DNA of 64,000 bases from Phytopythium helicoides (taxonomy: Eukaryota; Oomycota; Peronosporomycetes; Pythiales; Pythiaceae), in the NCBI GenBank assembly GCA_024867545.1, contig JANFNE010000009.1, positions 434,001 to 498,000 of the forward strand, read 5' to 3'. The translations under genes were made by a program, and so were the position numbers. Below the pieces are notes generated by a model. The model had not been told where the DNA came from. It saw only the letters and a list, made by a program, of their open reading frames with translations, and searched no databases. This document shows positions 44,322 to 56,500 of this stretch, in pieces. Position 1 is the first letter of the stretch, and each line of letters begins with the position of its first letter.

Positions 44322-46568
44322 CCTGTCTCTTTTTGTGGGTCCTTCTCTGAGCAATCTTTCTTGCAATTCTATTGGGCGCTGTCGCCTTTGGCTCCTAGTG
44401 GTCAGGGTACCTGACATGTTCCTTGACAATGTGAGGCTCGACCGAAGTTGAACGGAAGCTTGTGTCGTGGTGAAGTTAGGTGGATTGAGGTCACACTAAG
44501 CAACTGAGCGTGTGGGTGGCGTGGTTGTTACGAGATGCACGAAAGTGTCCAGAAGCGCTGAAGTGGTATTCGCATCATTTAGAGCGTCGGCAGCGACGCG
44601 CCATTGCATGGAGAATTGTTCGGCAACGCAATGTTGGTGCAGTTGGCAATGACTCTCAGTGCCTGCAGCGTGCAGGGCGTAGTCTGCGATGTGACGGTGA
44701 ATAGTGGGTCGTCAGCGACTCGATTGGTGGCTCTGTTGCAGTGGCGAGTGGCGGTGAATTTGTCGACGAGCAGAAAGCCAATTCCAAAGTGACTGTGACC
44801 AGCGGCGACTGTGACGTGTCGAGCGGGTCCGTGAGGACTGGAAACGGATCGTCAAAGTCGTCAGTTGCCGGCAAAATCGAGGTCATGGGTGGATCTTCCG
44901 TGAGCAGCAGCGTGAACATCTTGAGCGGTGCGAGCAAGTCGACGAGAAGCGGCGCAGTGAGAGTGTGTTCAACCGTAGTGACGGGCGCGATGGAGAGCGC
45001 AGTCGCGCAATCTCGTCGTGTGCGTCCACGACTGCATCTGACGGCGTGATGAGCATGTATGGGGGCTCTGGCGGTCTGTCAGGAAGAAAACGAGACTTTC
45101 TCTCCGGCGACGCGAGCTCTGCGTCTGTAGGTATCTGGTGGCGTTGGATCGGTCGGCAGTGACGTGAGTGCGTCGGCTCTTCGCCTGCTGGCGCCACGAT
45201 GCGTGTGTCGAGTGGCGCGACCTCGACGACGAGCGGCGGTGTGTTTGTGTCAAGCGCGACTGGCATGAGCTCTGGTGCGGTGACGCTGTCGAGTGAGTCA
45301 GCGAGCAGCATTTCTGCCGGCGACATTGTCGTGTTGGTGAGATCATCCGCTACGGACGGTGGTCGAGTAGCTGTGTCTCGTAAACTCCCTGTACACAAAC
45401 ACGTCAGGCCAAAATGACTATTAGCCAGTGTATAGTAAACTCGGACGCGTTGTCAGTGGAGTTTGAGCAGCTTTCAAGATTACGGTTTGCTATCATATCC
45501 CGCTTGAGTCCCTCTTCGAGTCCGAGCCGTTCTCCTCGTGGACTCACTGTGATTCACTCCCACTCCACACGAGCGCAATACGTCGACGCAATTGCCATCC
45601 GCACCACCTACTTATCTTCATCCCAAAGACTGCATTATGGAACCGGACGAGATGTAGATGCGTTTGAGCACTGACTTGTTTGCTGACACCCTCTAACAGT
45701 TAGCCAGTGTATAGTAGATCGCCAAATGATGTCAGTGGAGTCCACTAGTTGTGTATGGCGACGAGAGCTACCGGAGAAGCCTTGATCTCTGGAGGCGCGA
45801 GTTCTGCGAGCACGATGTCGGCGAGCTCAGTGACCAGTGACTAGCTACTTTCTATTGCTGAGTGCCATGAGGTCTGTATCACCTCAACGTCAGAAGATAG
45901 CTTGCAGTATCTTGGAGGAAGCAAGATGGTGGCGATTGGAGCTAGCAGAATGAGTAGTTGTGAGTCATCATCTGTGGTGTGGTGCGAAAGCGGTTGGAGC
46001 GGTGAATAGATGCGCCAACAGTGGCGGCACTAGAGCATCCGGTTGCATGTGTATCCTGACCAGCATCACAACAAGTTTGAACAGCGTTGTCATGAGTGCT
46101 GGCTTCGCGTGCAACGGCGGAGGTGTCGAGTTTGTGACCATTGGAAGTAGCTACAAATCGATGGGAAGTGTGATATCGACCATCTATATGCCCTCACTCG
46201 ATCGGACGAGGCTCTATTGCGATCGAATTCGCTGAGTGATCTTACACTCATCTCACCCTGTATTTGCAGCGATTCAAACCGTCTCTGAGCGTTGTCGAAG
46301 AAATGGAATCCAAACCAAAGTACGTCGATGGCATACATTGCGTTGCAGTATGTGGGAATCCAAGCAAACGATATAATCAGTGTTGGATGCTTTGTTCGCT
46401 GAAAGATCTCGTGCCGGAGAAGTACGACCGCGCCACAGCTTCAAGCGGCTCTGCATCTGGCGAGGCGGCGAGCGTGTCAGGCTGCTCTGGTAAGGAAACG
46501 TGACATTATTTGACTGCGAGAACGTTGCGTCTGTCGGTAGTAGAGGGACACCGTCAATTTTTCACAGG
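44322..46568 (+). pseudogene. Remains of a Ser/Gly/Thr-rich repeat protein gene
   Basis: Several disjoint plus-strand pieces translate to the same low-complexity pattern of alternating Ser/Gly and hydrophobic residues. Examples are SSGSVRTGNGSSKSSVAGKI with VMGGSSVSSSVNILSGAS (44800-44940), SSGAVTLSSESASSISAGDI (45260-45330) and short Ser/Ala stretches near 45800 and 46440. The pieces lie in different frames and are separated by stops. The regular GxVxVxSGxS...GxIxV rhythm is that of large beta-rich extracellular repeat proteins found in oomycetes and other stramenopiles. No intact start-to-stop gene is present. Function unknown. Confidence 0.5.
45421..45742. repeat. Two ~42-bp direct repeat copies, 280 bp apart
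   Basis: At 45421 and 45700 the same block occurs: TTAGCCAGTGTATAGTA, a variable 12-14 nt, then TGTCAGTGGAGT. Both copies lie in the decayed repeat-protein region, so they are probably two diverged repeat units of that gene or footprints of a short insertion. Confidence 0.6.
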
Positions 46569-46942
46569 TCATTCAACACGTAGTTCAACCGGCATGGGCC
46601 GATTGTGGCAACGCTTGAATGCATTATAGGAGGTATCTCCTCCCCCATGATGATTGTTCGTGTTGTCTCGCACATTCGAGACACCTCCAAATATTAACGT
46701 ATTTCCTCCCAGGCGGGGCGACGTGGCTCCTCCTCTCGTTTTTTCTATACCTAACGGTCGCATCAGAAATGTCCTCCTCCTTCGAACGGAACTATCTAGA
46801 ACACCACTGCGACACCCTGTAACGCCCTGCAACCACTGGTGCATCAACATGGCCGTCACCAGCAGCCAGCTCGTCATTCGGCAATCTCCAAGCTCGCAAG
46901 CACACGCGTCCATCCAGCCCCCGCGACGCGACGACCACCGAC
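46569..46942. other. Intergenic stretch with small hairpins
   Basis: This region carries GGAGGTATCTCCTCC at 46629-46643 and a 6-bp stem GTCTCG...CGAGAC at about 46668-46685. It could be the edge of a small inverted-repeat element, but no terminal repeat pair or target duplication was found. Confidence 0.3.
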
Positions 46943-47491
46943 ATGATGCGCACCTGCAGCTACGCGCCCGCGAGCTTCGACCGACGGCGCAGCGCCGCGC
47001 GCCAGGACTGCTTCGCGCGCGCGCGCCACGCCAAGCGCCGCCAGCGCGAGGACGACGCGCCGACGTCGAGCGACGGCCGGCGCTTCGTGCTCGACCAGTT
47101 CAAGCGCATGCGCCTCGCGTCGCCGCCCTCATCCCCCACGAGCGGCGAGGAGCGCGTGGACGCCACCGCCATGATGACGGACGACGAGCTGCGCGCGCTC
47201 GTGGCCGTGCAGCCCCACGGCTACCAGCAGCTCCACCTGGCGCCGGCCGTGCGCGACGTCGCGCCATTCCCAGCGGGCTACGGACCGCTGAACGCCGAGA
47301 CGTGCACGGCGCTCGTGGTGTTTGACCCGCGCCAGTCGCGCGCGCTCGCTTCCGGACCCAGGATAGAGCTTGTGGACAGCGACTGCGACGAAGTGGCCTC
47401 GCTGTCCTCGAGCGAGGACGAGAGCGGCTTTGTGCGCTTTGAAGAGCTGCCCAGCGACAACGACGAGCCCGTGGACATGGACATCGACTAG
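46943..47491 (+). CDS. Small protein with basic N terminus and acidic C terminus, unknown
   Basis: This is a single-exon gene of 182 aa with strong GC3 codon bias, which supports coding. Residues 1-60 are Arg-rich with nuclear-localisation-like clusters (RRRS, KRRQRE) and an FKRMRL motif. Residues ~75-130 contain a hydrophobic patch (DELRALVAVQPHGYQQL and TALVVFD). The last 45 residues are Ser/Asp/Glu-rich and end DNDEPVDMDID. A nuclear protein is likely from composition. I do not recognise a family. A longer frame-shifted ORF overlapping it is a shadow. Confidence 0.6.
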   Translation: MMRTCSYAPASFDRRRSAARQDCFARARHAKRRQREDDAPTSSDGRRFVLDQFKRMRLASPPSSPTSGEERVDATAMMTDDELRALVAVQPHGYQQLHLAPAVRDVAPFPAGYGPLNAETCTALVVFDPRQSRALASGPRIELVDSDCDEVASLSSSEDESGFVRFEELPSDNDEPVDMDID

Positions 47492-48170
47492 CCGCCAGCT
47501 CCCTCCTGAATGTGCATCTACCTATCTATTCGCTACGGCGACAACAATCAATGGCAGCAACGTGCCGTGCATCGTCGTGTACCTACTCGCCCTTGACGCG
47601 CCAAAATCAAGGCCGTCCGTTGTATCAATAGGCGTCTAGCCTCCACCAGAAGCTTCTACAGCTGATACCAACCCTCGCATACGAGCACGACGGCCGCCAT
47701 CTGGGATCAGCTTCCCTGGAAGTTGAAGCGCGTTTGCTCGTATTAGGAGGCGCAAAGGTGGCGTCGACAATTATAAGCACCACAGCACCATGGCGACACT
47801 GAACAATCGGATTCGTTGAATGTCATTACTTGGTCCTCCCCTGACACCTCGCTGGTTCCATCGAGTTCATTGCTCAATCGCACACCTAGCGTCGCACCCA
47901 CGCTTGTAGCAGACGGCAAATCCAACCACTTGCTGATCGGATCCTGCCTATCGACCACTTGCCAGACGCCCAGAAGCCTCCTCCCTCCCTCGTCGACACC
48001 CAACGTAACGCCGCAGCGAGCAGCTCCATCCCTTGCTCGTCACCAAGTTGAAGTGCCCTCCGTCCGCCTCCTCTCCTCCCATTGGCCAAAACTCCTTCAT
48101 TTCCTCCAATCGCCTCCCCCCGCATCCGAGCGATCCCACAACAGCAACCAGTTCAAGAAAGGCGCTGGGG
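47492..48170. other. Intergenic region upstream of the MICU1 gene
   Basis: About 680 bp with no protein-like frame. Near the MICU1 start, at 48097-48112, a TCATTTCCTCCAATCG element resembles the oomycete initiator, about 60-75 bp before the ATG. Confidence 0.5.
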
Positions 48171-50429
48171 ATGGCGAAGCTGCTACGCGCGCGCGCGCCG
48201 CTGGCGCTGGCGGCCGCCGCGGGCTCCCTGGGGCTGCTGGCGGCTGCGCATCCGATGGGGTTAGGGGCTCGCGGCGCTCGATCGGAGAGCGCGGCGCCCG
48301 GGGCCGAGCGCTCGCTGCGCGGGCGGCCGAGCTTCTCGGAGCGCACGGTGGGAAATTATGAGAACCGGCTGCGCAAGTTCTCGGCGCCCGAGCGCGTGTT
48401 TGAGTACTTTTCGTCCGTGGAGATCGACAAGCAGTTCTTCATGACGCGCGACGACCTGGCCAGGGCCATCACGCCCTACACGTACCGCCCGGGGGCTCCG
48501 CTCGCGTCCAAGAACCCCAAGTTCAACGCCAAGGCGCGCACCGACAAGACCACCAAGGTGACGGACGCGGCTGGTCGAGGAGAGGGAGGGGAGAGAAGGA
48601 ACTGGGGAACTGAGACAGCGGGGTGATGTGTGCAGGAAGTGGCCGATGCCTACCTGCGCCTGCTGCGTGAGGTGCTGCTCGAGACGCCCAACGTCACGGC
48701 GGCCGACGTGAACGCGCTGCTCAAGTTCCACGAAGAGAACCACATCGACTTTGAGGTACCTGCTGTGTAATGTTAGAGTGCTGAGCTGCGTGTCTGACGG
48801 CGTATCCCCCGAGACAGACCCACGTCAAGACGCTCCGCGAGCTGCAGATCACCAACGTTGAGTACGACCAGTTTATCGAGGTGAGGCGACCGCAATGCCT
48901 ACGCGCTTTACGTGGAAATGTGACATCGTTTGTGGTCGATGTCCAGCTGCACGGCGGACCGCCGCGACCCAAGACTTTCTTCGATCTGGTGGACGCGGAC
49001 GGCGACGGACTCATCTCGTACGCCGAGTACATGTTTTTCAATACGCTGCTCGCAAGTACGTGAGCGTCCCCATCATCAGTCATGAACTCAAACTGAAGCT
49101 CAAGCTGACTATGTCGTCTCTGCAGTTCCTCAACGCCAGTTCGAGCTTGCATTCAAGATGTTTGATGCCGACGGCAACGGGCGTCTCGATCACCGTGAAT
49201 TCAAGCAGGTGCGATGGAACTCGCATACCACATTTTATTGGCAGTGGCCAGTCTAATTGATTATGGCAGATCATGGAGCTGATGAGAAAGCGAACGCCTG
49301 CGGGCCGCCAAGATCGATCGTTAAAAGAAGAGGATGCCCCCATCTTTAAGCACCTTTTCGGCGAGCTGGCGACGTACGCGAAACACATTTTTTTGGTCAT
49401 ATCCAAAACGTGGTGCTCACATTGCCTCTTATACTTCAGGGAGACACTGTCGTATGAAGACTTCTGCACCTTCCGCCGCGATCTTCAAGAAGAGATTCTC
49501 CGCATTCAGATATCCTTTCCACGTTATGTCCTTGGTTCTGTGATTGTGGTGCATGACATTTCGAACGAACTGCACGTTTTCCTTGACGAATGTTTACTTT
49601 GAGCAGTATGATCTGGATCACAACAAGGAGCTCTCTCCGCGTGAGTTCGGCATGTTCCTGGTCTCACACGTTAACCAAGTGCGTGGAAATACCATCCTTT
49701 TCATTTGTTCCACACGTTGGACCTGACACTTTGGATGGTCACATTCCCCAGGTTGAAATCGACAAGTGGGTGGAGCGCGTTGAGAACCTCCAGTCGCTGA
49801 AGGTACAGCTCCTTATCCTTGTGCCGGCTCTTGTCTTGTAGTTAATATGCTATTCACACATTCGCCCACAGGGGAATGTCTCCGAGCAAGAATTCATGGA
49901 CTTCAACGTCTTTCTTGAGCATCTGGACGAGATGAAGGTCGCAATTGACCTTATCATGCAGGAGCACGGTCTCAACAAAGGTATACCTGGAAATTCCCCG
50001 ATTTCTGCCTAGTGCTCTGCTTATCATTGCTTGCGTTGGCAGAGCAATTCCTACGTGCGACGAAGGCAGCGCTTCACGGCCAAAAGAAGACAAATCTTGT
50101 AACTCCACTTCAAGTCGACATTTTGTTCGCTCTGTTCGATGACAATGGTGCGTCTCATAGTCAAGAAACCTGATCGACGTGCTCGCACTAAAGTCTTTAT
50201 ATTTGTGTTAGGTGACGGCTTCTTGTCGCCCAAAGAGTTCATCGATGTGATGCAAAAGCGGAAGGACGGTGTGTTCAATGCGGTACGCCTTGCCTATTCT
50301 TTCATTTTGCTGAAACAACCATATTTTGCTAAGTGGATGCTGTCGCGTGCGAATATACAGCGTCGTGATACTGGAGCATTTGAGTTGATCTCAAAGGTCA
50401 AGCACTGCATTGAAGAGTGCATGTACTAG
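48171..50429 (+). CDS. MICU1: Mitochondrial calcium uptake regulator MICU1
   Basis: Thirteen exons (48171-48557, 48636-48755, 48818-48880, 48947-49055, 49126-49208, 49270-49373, 49440-49509, 49598-49678, 49752-49802, 49872-49980, 50043-50147, 50212-50282, 50361-50429) give 473 aa, close to human MICU1 at 476. MICU1 is the calcium-sensing gatekeeper of the mitochondrial uniporter in the intermembrane space. The N terminus is Arg/Ala-rich, as in a mitochondrial presequence. TVGNYENRLRKFSAPERVFEYF is the family signature. Canonical EF-hand loops are DADGDGLISYAE (~215), DADGNGRLDHRE (~253) and DDNGDGFLSPKE (~428), with a further divergent DLDHNKELSPRE (~317). The protein is split by an AT-AC intron at 49510-49597, while all other introns are GT-AG. 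Without that splice the conserved IQFEQYDLDHN region cannot be joined. Confidence 0.94.
49510..49597 (+). other. U12-type AT-AC intron inside MICU1
   Basis: The intron starts ATATCCTTT, the exact minor-spliceosome 5' splice site, and ends TTTAC. It has TTCCTTGAC at 49579-49587, matching the U12 branch-site consensus TTCCTTRAY, with the branch A 11 nt from the end. The flanking codons read ...RIQ | FEQYDL in frame. No GT-AG alternative gives the conserved sequence. Confidence 0.9.
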
Positions 50430-50530
50430 CCTGATGTGGTGGGGGCTTGTTTGGGCGTTACTGATAACAATCCAGCATGATCCATGCATTTGTTTGCCCT
50501 CAATCGGTGTGTTCCTAACGTCTATATCAT

Positions 50531-53500
50531 CTAAGAGGTGGTGCCTGAGTACGGTCCAAACAGAACCTGCGCGTTAAGAGCTGCAGTATCTCCATCGTCT
50601 TGCCGCTTGCTTTTTTCTTTCTTGTCGCTTCCACCTCCGCTACTCGTGACTGAAGATAGCGACAATGAGGCAGATGGTGTCCATTTGAGCAGCCGGTTCT
50701 TGAACTGCGAGAGACCAGATGATGCGCTCTCTTTGGTCACATACCACTTGAGATGCGACTCAAACTTTTGAAGCAGCTTCTGGTATGTGTACAGCCGGCT
50801 CTGGCACACAAATGGTGGTAAATCAAGGTCAAAGTTGTTCAGGTTGACGAAAAATCCGTTGCAGTTGATGCGCAGACGCACGTTGCCGAACCGAACATAC
50901 TTGAAGTAAAACAGCTCGCACCCGTCCGACTCGCCAGAAGTACCGCTGTCATCTTCATCTCCCGCCTCAACTAAACTACCGCCAGTGGAGTCGCTAGTGC
51001 TGTAACCGCTTCCACTGACTGAGCTTGTATTCGAAGGTTGGATACTTCGACGGCGCGAAGCTCCAGGTGATGAGAGCAACCCTGGCGTCTGCAACCGGCT
51101 TCGAAAGCTTGGCGATGGCTGAGCACCGTTAGTGCTTAAGTTTCCTGCAGCTGCCGGCGTTGGTGGTAGTCCAGGGTTACTGGAACTGCTTGCTCCTGTG
51201 CTAGTAGTAGCACCACTCACCTTCCGACCGAACAGCAATTGCTCAGACGTGAGGTCGCCGTTGATCTCGGGTGCTGTCGTCTGAGCGAAGAAAAACTTAA
51301 ACACTAGGTCGTAGAAATCCGCGGCAAGCTGGATCACAATCATGTTGGAAACCTCCGGAAACATGCTGACCTCCAGCACATCCAACACGCGAAGTTTTTG
51401 CCCAAGTACACGAACGATCGGTCCACTTTCAGCTCGAACCGACAGCATCCCTTTCTGGTTACTCGCCAGTCGAGACGAAGATGACGAAAATGACGACAGC
51501 AACGGTTGTGAATTTAGAGATGCCCCGATTTGGTGCTGATGGCGCTCGTCGACCAAAAGTTTAGCACGGAGCACAGACATCGCATCGTCGAACGCAATAG
51601 AAGACTGTCCGGGACGTAAATTTGTCACTTCCATCCACTGCAGATTGAGAACAAACTTTGCGCACTGGTTCGTGTAGAATGTGTGCGACCCGGTAAGCCC
51701 CTCCGCTCGGATTTCAACAAACTCATAGTCTGCTCCTGCGATCTCTGGACTGAGACGAAGCCGCATACAGACTCCTGACGCGCGAAACGCAATTGACTTG
51801 AAGCTGACTGCATTCAAGGCTGCTCGAGCAGCTGTTCCGAGTGTCTTGAGTTCACGCGCTCGAAGTTCCTCGACTAACTGTGCGTATAGCTTTTTTGTTG
51901 GTGGAGCTGTTGATCCGGACACTGGTTGTGACCCACATGTGTCGCTCCCACCTGTAGCTTGCTGTGAGGTTGGAGACGGAAGTGAGTCTGCTTGGGATGC
52001 TCTTGAAGCAGCGGTTTGAGTCCGCCGTGTACGTCCTCGCATCATTGTTGTCGGAGGTGCAAGCAAGACATGACGCAGCACATTCAAGCACTGATAGAAC
52101 TGATGCCGATCGTTTGTGATTTGAAGAAACGACAGATCAGCGTCGATCGTAGATGCGCCACTTGCGTGTACTTGCGTATAAGTCGCACTTAGACTGCATT
52201 CTTCTAAAACTTGTTTGAGGAGCGAGCTCGAGCTTGGGGCGGCAGCTGACGATAGACGGCGACTTCCGGAGCCGCCGCTAGCACTCGTCGGGTTAGAATA
52301 CCAAAGAACCCGAGTCGAAATGTCCACATCGATTGGTGCCACATGTGCAGTGACGACATGAAATGTAAGTTTGGCTTCGCTTCTAGTTCGCTGAGCATCC
52401 ATCCCAACCTCCAAGTGGATTCGATCAGCAGCAACAAGCACACTACTTCGCGAATTCTCATCACGCATGTTGATTTGAACATCGTGAATATCAACGGTGT
52501 ACTGCTTGATGGCAATCGTTTGAGAACATTTGTCGCTATCACTTGAGTCTTTTGGACTATTCAATGGCGTAGATTGAGCGTTGTCATCGTCTCCGTCTGC
52601 ATTGCTAGTCGCCTTTGCGCCGAGTTTTCCCTGCATTAAGAGGTCAAGGAGCGTGTCTCGTGTGCTTCCGCGTCTATTCAGATTCATCCGTGCGTCTAGT
52701 TGCTCCACAGATCTCTCCTTGGAGGATTCGTTCTGATTCTTTTCAGACATGGATCGTGCAATTTCAGGAGGACGGACGGCTCCCATATCAGAAACACATG
52801 CAGCTGACTTTGACGGTGGGCGAGGAGAAACTATTGTCGACCTTGTCTCTTCTTCACTCGAACGAGGGTTTTTCGTTCTACTCATCCCTTGTTGTTGCTG
52901 TCGACGTTGGTCTCTGGCATCAACTAACAAGTGAAAACTGTCCACCAGTACAGCAACCATATAGAAAACGGCATCTCGTGTCTCTAGGGTCCACAGCAAT
53001 TTCATAGAATCGACTTGAATGGGGCAAGACCCATCGTTCAGCAGCATGTTGTCCATCGACGCTGTTCGCCGCTTCAGTCTCGACAGCCGCGACCGAATAG
53101 TATGACTCCAATGCTTACCACCTCTAGGTGATGGAGGTAGCCCTGGATTACATCCAGGTATTCCACTTGTGGGACTCAGAGCTGACAGTTGAATAGAGCC
53201 ACTCCTAGCAAAGCTGTCGAGCTTGCGCAGCTTGGTTGCTGCATTCAAGCTAAACCCGTAATCGATAGGTATAAACGCGTCATGCATTTTGTCTCCTACA
53301 GGCAAGGTCGGCTCGCAAAATAACACACTTAGTGGGTCATTGCCTTCATCATTTTCATCTGTTCGAACAAGGCGATAGCTCGTTCCCATTGTTTCCCAGA
53401 AGAATTCAGAGTTGCTGACTCTCTCGAAGGGGATCACACCTGCTTCCTCTGTCATGTTGATGCTCCCATTCGTCGGAGATGTGACGGAAAATTCAGCAGG

Positions 53501-56500
53501 AGGTTGGTAAACCGACTCGTGGAGTAAATATCCATGCAGACGGTCTAGATACACAGTCATCTCTGACAATCCCCAAAGTTCATCATTAGACACTTGGTCA
53601 TTGCATGTAGAATCTTCTGAATTCCTATCCGTATCTTGCGCGTTCACGGTCGTGTCGGCCTGAGCAGAGTATAGTGCTATTCCGTGTGAGACGAGTTCAC
53701 CAAAAATGATCATAACGCCTTGATCTTGGGTCATTCCGTCCCACCAAACGATTTGAATTGTCCCGAGCGACATATCCCATTGAACGCCTTTGCAGCAAAT
53801 AATAGGAGAGCTCGCCAGGCTCTCTTCTAAATCCTTGCTCGAATGCTCATCTATTTCGACAGAGTTGGCGTCATCGTCGTCCGTAACCACGTAGATTAGC
53901 CAAGGGTACACGTAGTCCCAGTTGAGAGATAGTAGCGCTTCATTCATGCATGGTACTGAGCCAGATGGCCAGGCGCACAAAGCTGGATGCTGACGAAGTG
54001 CGATGTCAGCAGAAACTGAAAACTCCTGCGGACCGTCGTGGAGTTGTACTGATAGCCATTCGTCAAGCCAATGAACGATAATATTTGTGCTCAATGCTGG
54101 TAGAAACATAAGACGAACTTGGTCGGCACACTCTTGATCGTCTTCGTCATTCCTTGGTGGTGGTCTGTTGACGAGATATACACCCATTGTGTCGAATTGG
54201 AGCGCAACTTTTTGAAATTGACGTGTGCAAAGCATAAACTCGTTGATAACTACACGCATTGCCTTAATGCCGTCGGTGCCTGTGAGTCTTTGATAGTATT
54301 GATGCGTTGTGTTGTCACCGTACGGGAAATCAATTGTCCACCTGTGCACACCTACATCAATATTCCCGAAAAAGCGAAACCTGAAGTTTTTCTTTTGGCT
54401 GTTGTCACTGGTGGCATCGTCATCACTGCTTTGGGTATCTATGGAGCTTTGGATGGTCTGAAGCATTGCCGAGATGTCTTTGAGCTCGTTCTTGTCCGCA
54501 TTCACCAAGACACTGTTGCTTGAAATGCTTGTATCGTAGATCAAAGTTCGCAACGAATTATTGTCACCAGAAGAGTCTCCGATAATCTGCTGCCACTCGA
54601 TATCTGTAAGCCCAAAATGGACTTCGACACCGATGCAAACTGCAATCGGACTTGATGTTGCCTCTCGTGCGATCACCAATGATTTTGCTGCCACAAGTCC
54701 CTCAAATGTGGTCGCCTTGCTTACGAGCTCTGAGAAGCTTCGTGTGGATAAGGTGCTGTCAGTAGCTGGACTACTTATTCTTTGGATGAACTTTCTCATG
54801 GCGTCACTGCACTCAACAAGGTTGGCCTTAGTGAACTTGACACCAAAAGTGTTCAAGTCGATCAAAAATGTTCGTGCCTTCACTAATTCGCTGTTTCTTA
54901 CATCTGGAGGACACTGTACCTCGATTATTAAATGGCTGCAATCTATCGAGGTAGCTTGAGCAGTGTTATCGCACATCTTCTCACTGCGCTTGTCGGTAAC
55001 TTTTCCTCCAGCAAGTGTATCGAACTGAAGGAATAGTGCCAGTAGTTTTCGATCAGGGTACATCAATATCCGCAAGTCGCTCATGGTAATCGTGCTCTGT
55101 GATGGCGTTTTTACCATGAATCGTTGTCGCCCCAGCTCTGTTCTCTGATTGAAAACTAATGCAGCGACTTCTACAGCTGGGGTACTTTCTTCATCCCACG
55201 ACAAGCGAGTAAAGGCACTCTCAAAACTAGTTGTGGCTAGTAAGTGAGTCTTTTTGAGTCGAATCTTGGAATCCGTGAGCGACACAACAATTAGAGACGC
55301 AACATCTGCGACATCGTGTAGCAAAATTTTGCTCTGCTTTGACATCAAGCTCATTCCGGTCACCTTTGGGACCTCTTCAGAGTGTATCGGGGCGACCCGA
55401 TTCTTCTGAAGCGATGATAGAGCAATCATTCCATCAACTGACTGGATGGCGCGATCTAGCTCGTCGATTTGGTCAAGGAAAGAAGTATGAAGTTGATGGC
55501 TCCAATTCACTCTCGTCTCATCGACTTGAATGTCCATTTGAACTTCAACCACGTCAGAAGAAACGTGCTCGTTCCTTTTAATTATCATTTCACGAAGTAG
55601 AGCAGCTGGAAGAGTTGGGTGGTTGAACTCTCGATGTGTATCCAGTCGAGCTCCAGAGTTATTGATGCAGATTTGGCCAAATTTGGTAATCAATGACACG
55701 TCTCGAGTGCGAGGAGCATTTTGCACTTTCTTGGACATCAAGATATTGACATCAATGAAAGTTGCCACGTGCTGGTTTTCAGCTTCTGCTGGGTTATCGA
55801 CTAATCTCAGTTGAGCATCAATACGTTGAATGAAGATATCGTGCTTGACACTCAACATACTCCCGCTTTCTGTCACTGAGTTGATCGTGGACTCTGCTCC
55901 ATGACACTTGATATTTGTATGGACTGATTTATCTTTTGCATTGAAAATATCAATCTCAGCTTCCCATCGATGCACTCGAAGTTCAAGTTGAGTTGATTCT
56001 TGTGTCGGAATAATTTGCTGGAGCTCACTTTTATTGTCTTCTTCATTTTGGCTATCCAAAAGACGTCGTTGGCAGTCTTTCAGGCGATCACTAGCACAGA
56101 CCAAGCCACAAAGATTTTGCTCAATTGTAGGACTCATTGTCACAGCACATGACTCGAGCTCTCCACCTAATCGGCGCGTTCCATCTCGACTATCTTTGTC
56201 AACACGAAGGTCAAAAGAGGTTACTTGAACTAAGATATCTTCAAGCTTGGGACCAACAGAAGTCGTAAAATTTTGACCTAGCATTGAGACTCGAATCAGT
56301 GTCGTTGGTGCTAAATCACCTTCATCGGGTACAATAGTTTCGACCTGTTGAACTGTGAGCCTGGCAATTTCCACTGACACAGCTGCTGCACAGGATCCAT
56401 AAATTTCATCAAAACTCGATACTCGGGTGAATAACCATAAGTCGGTGACTTCCATGTGAGGAATAGGCTTTGGATTGGGTGGTGTACCGTCTTGACTATC

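Noticed and set aside
46629..46690. Small hairpins suggesting a miniature inverted-repeat element
   Set aside because: Stems are only 5-6 bp, with no matching terminal repeats or target-site duplication.
46654..47325. 223-codon frame overlapping the small acidic protein gene
   Set aside because: Its Arg/His/Pro-rich sequence is a frame-shifted reading of the gene at 46943-47491.
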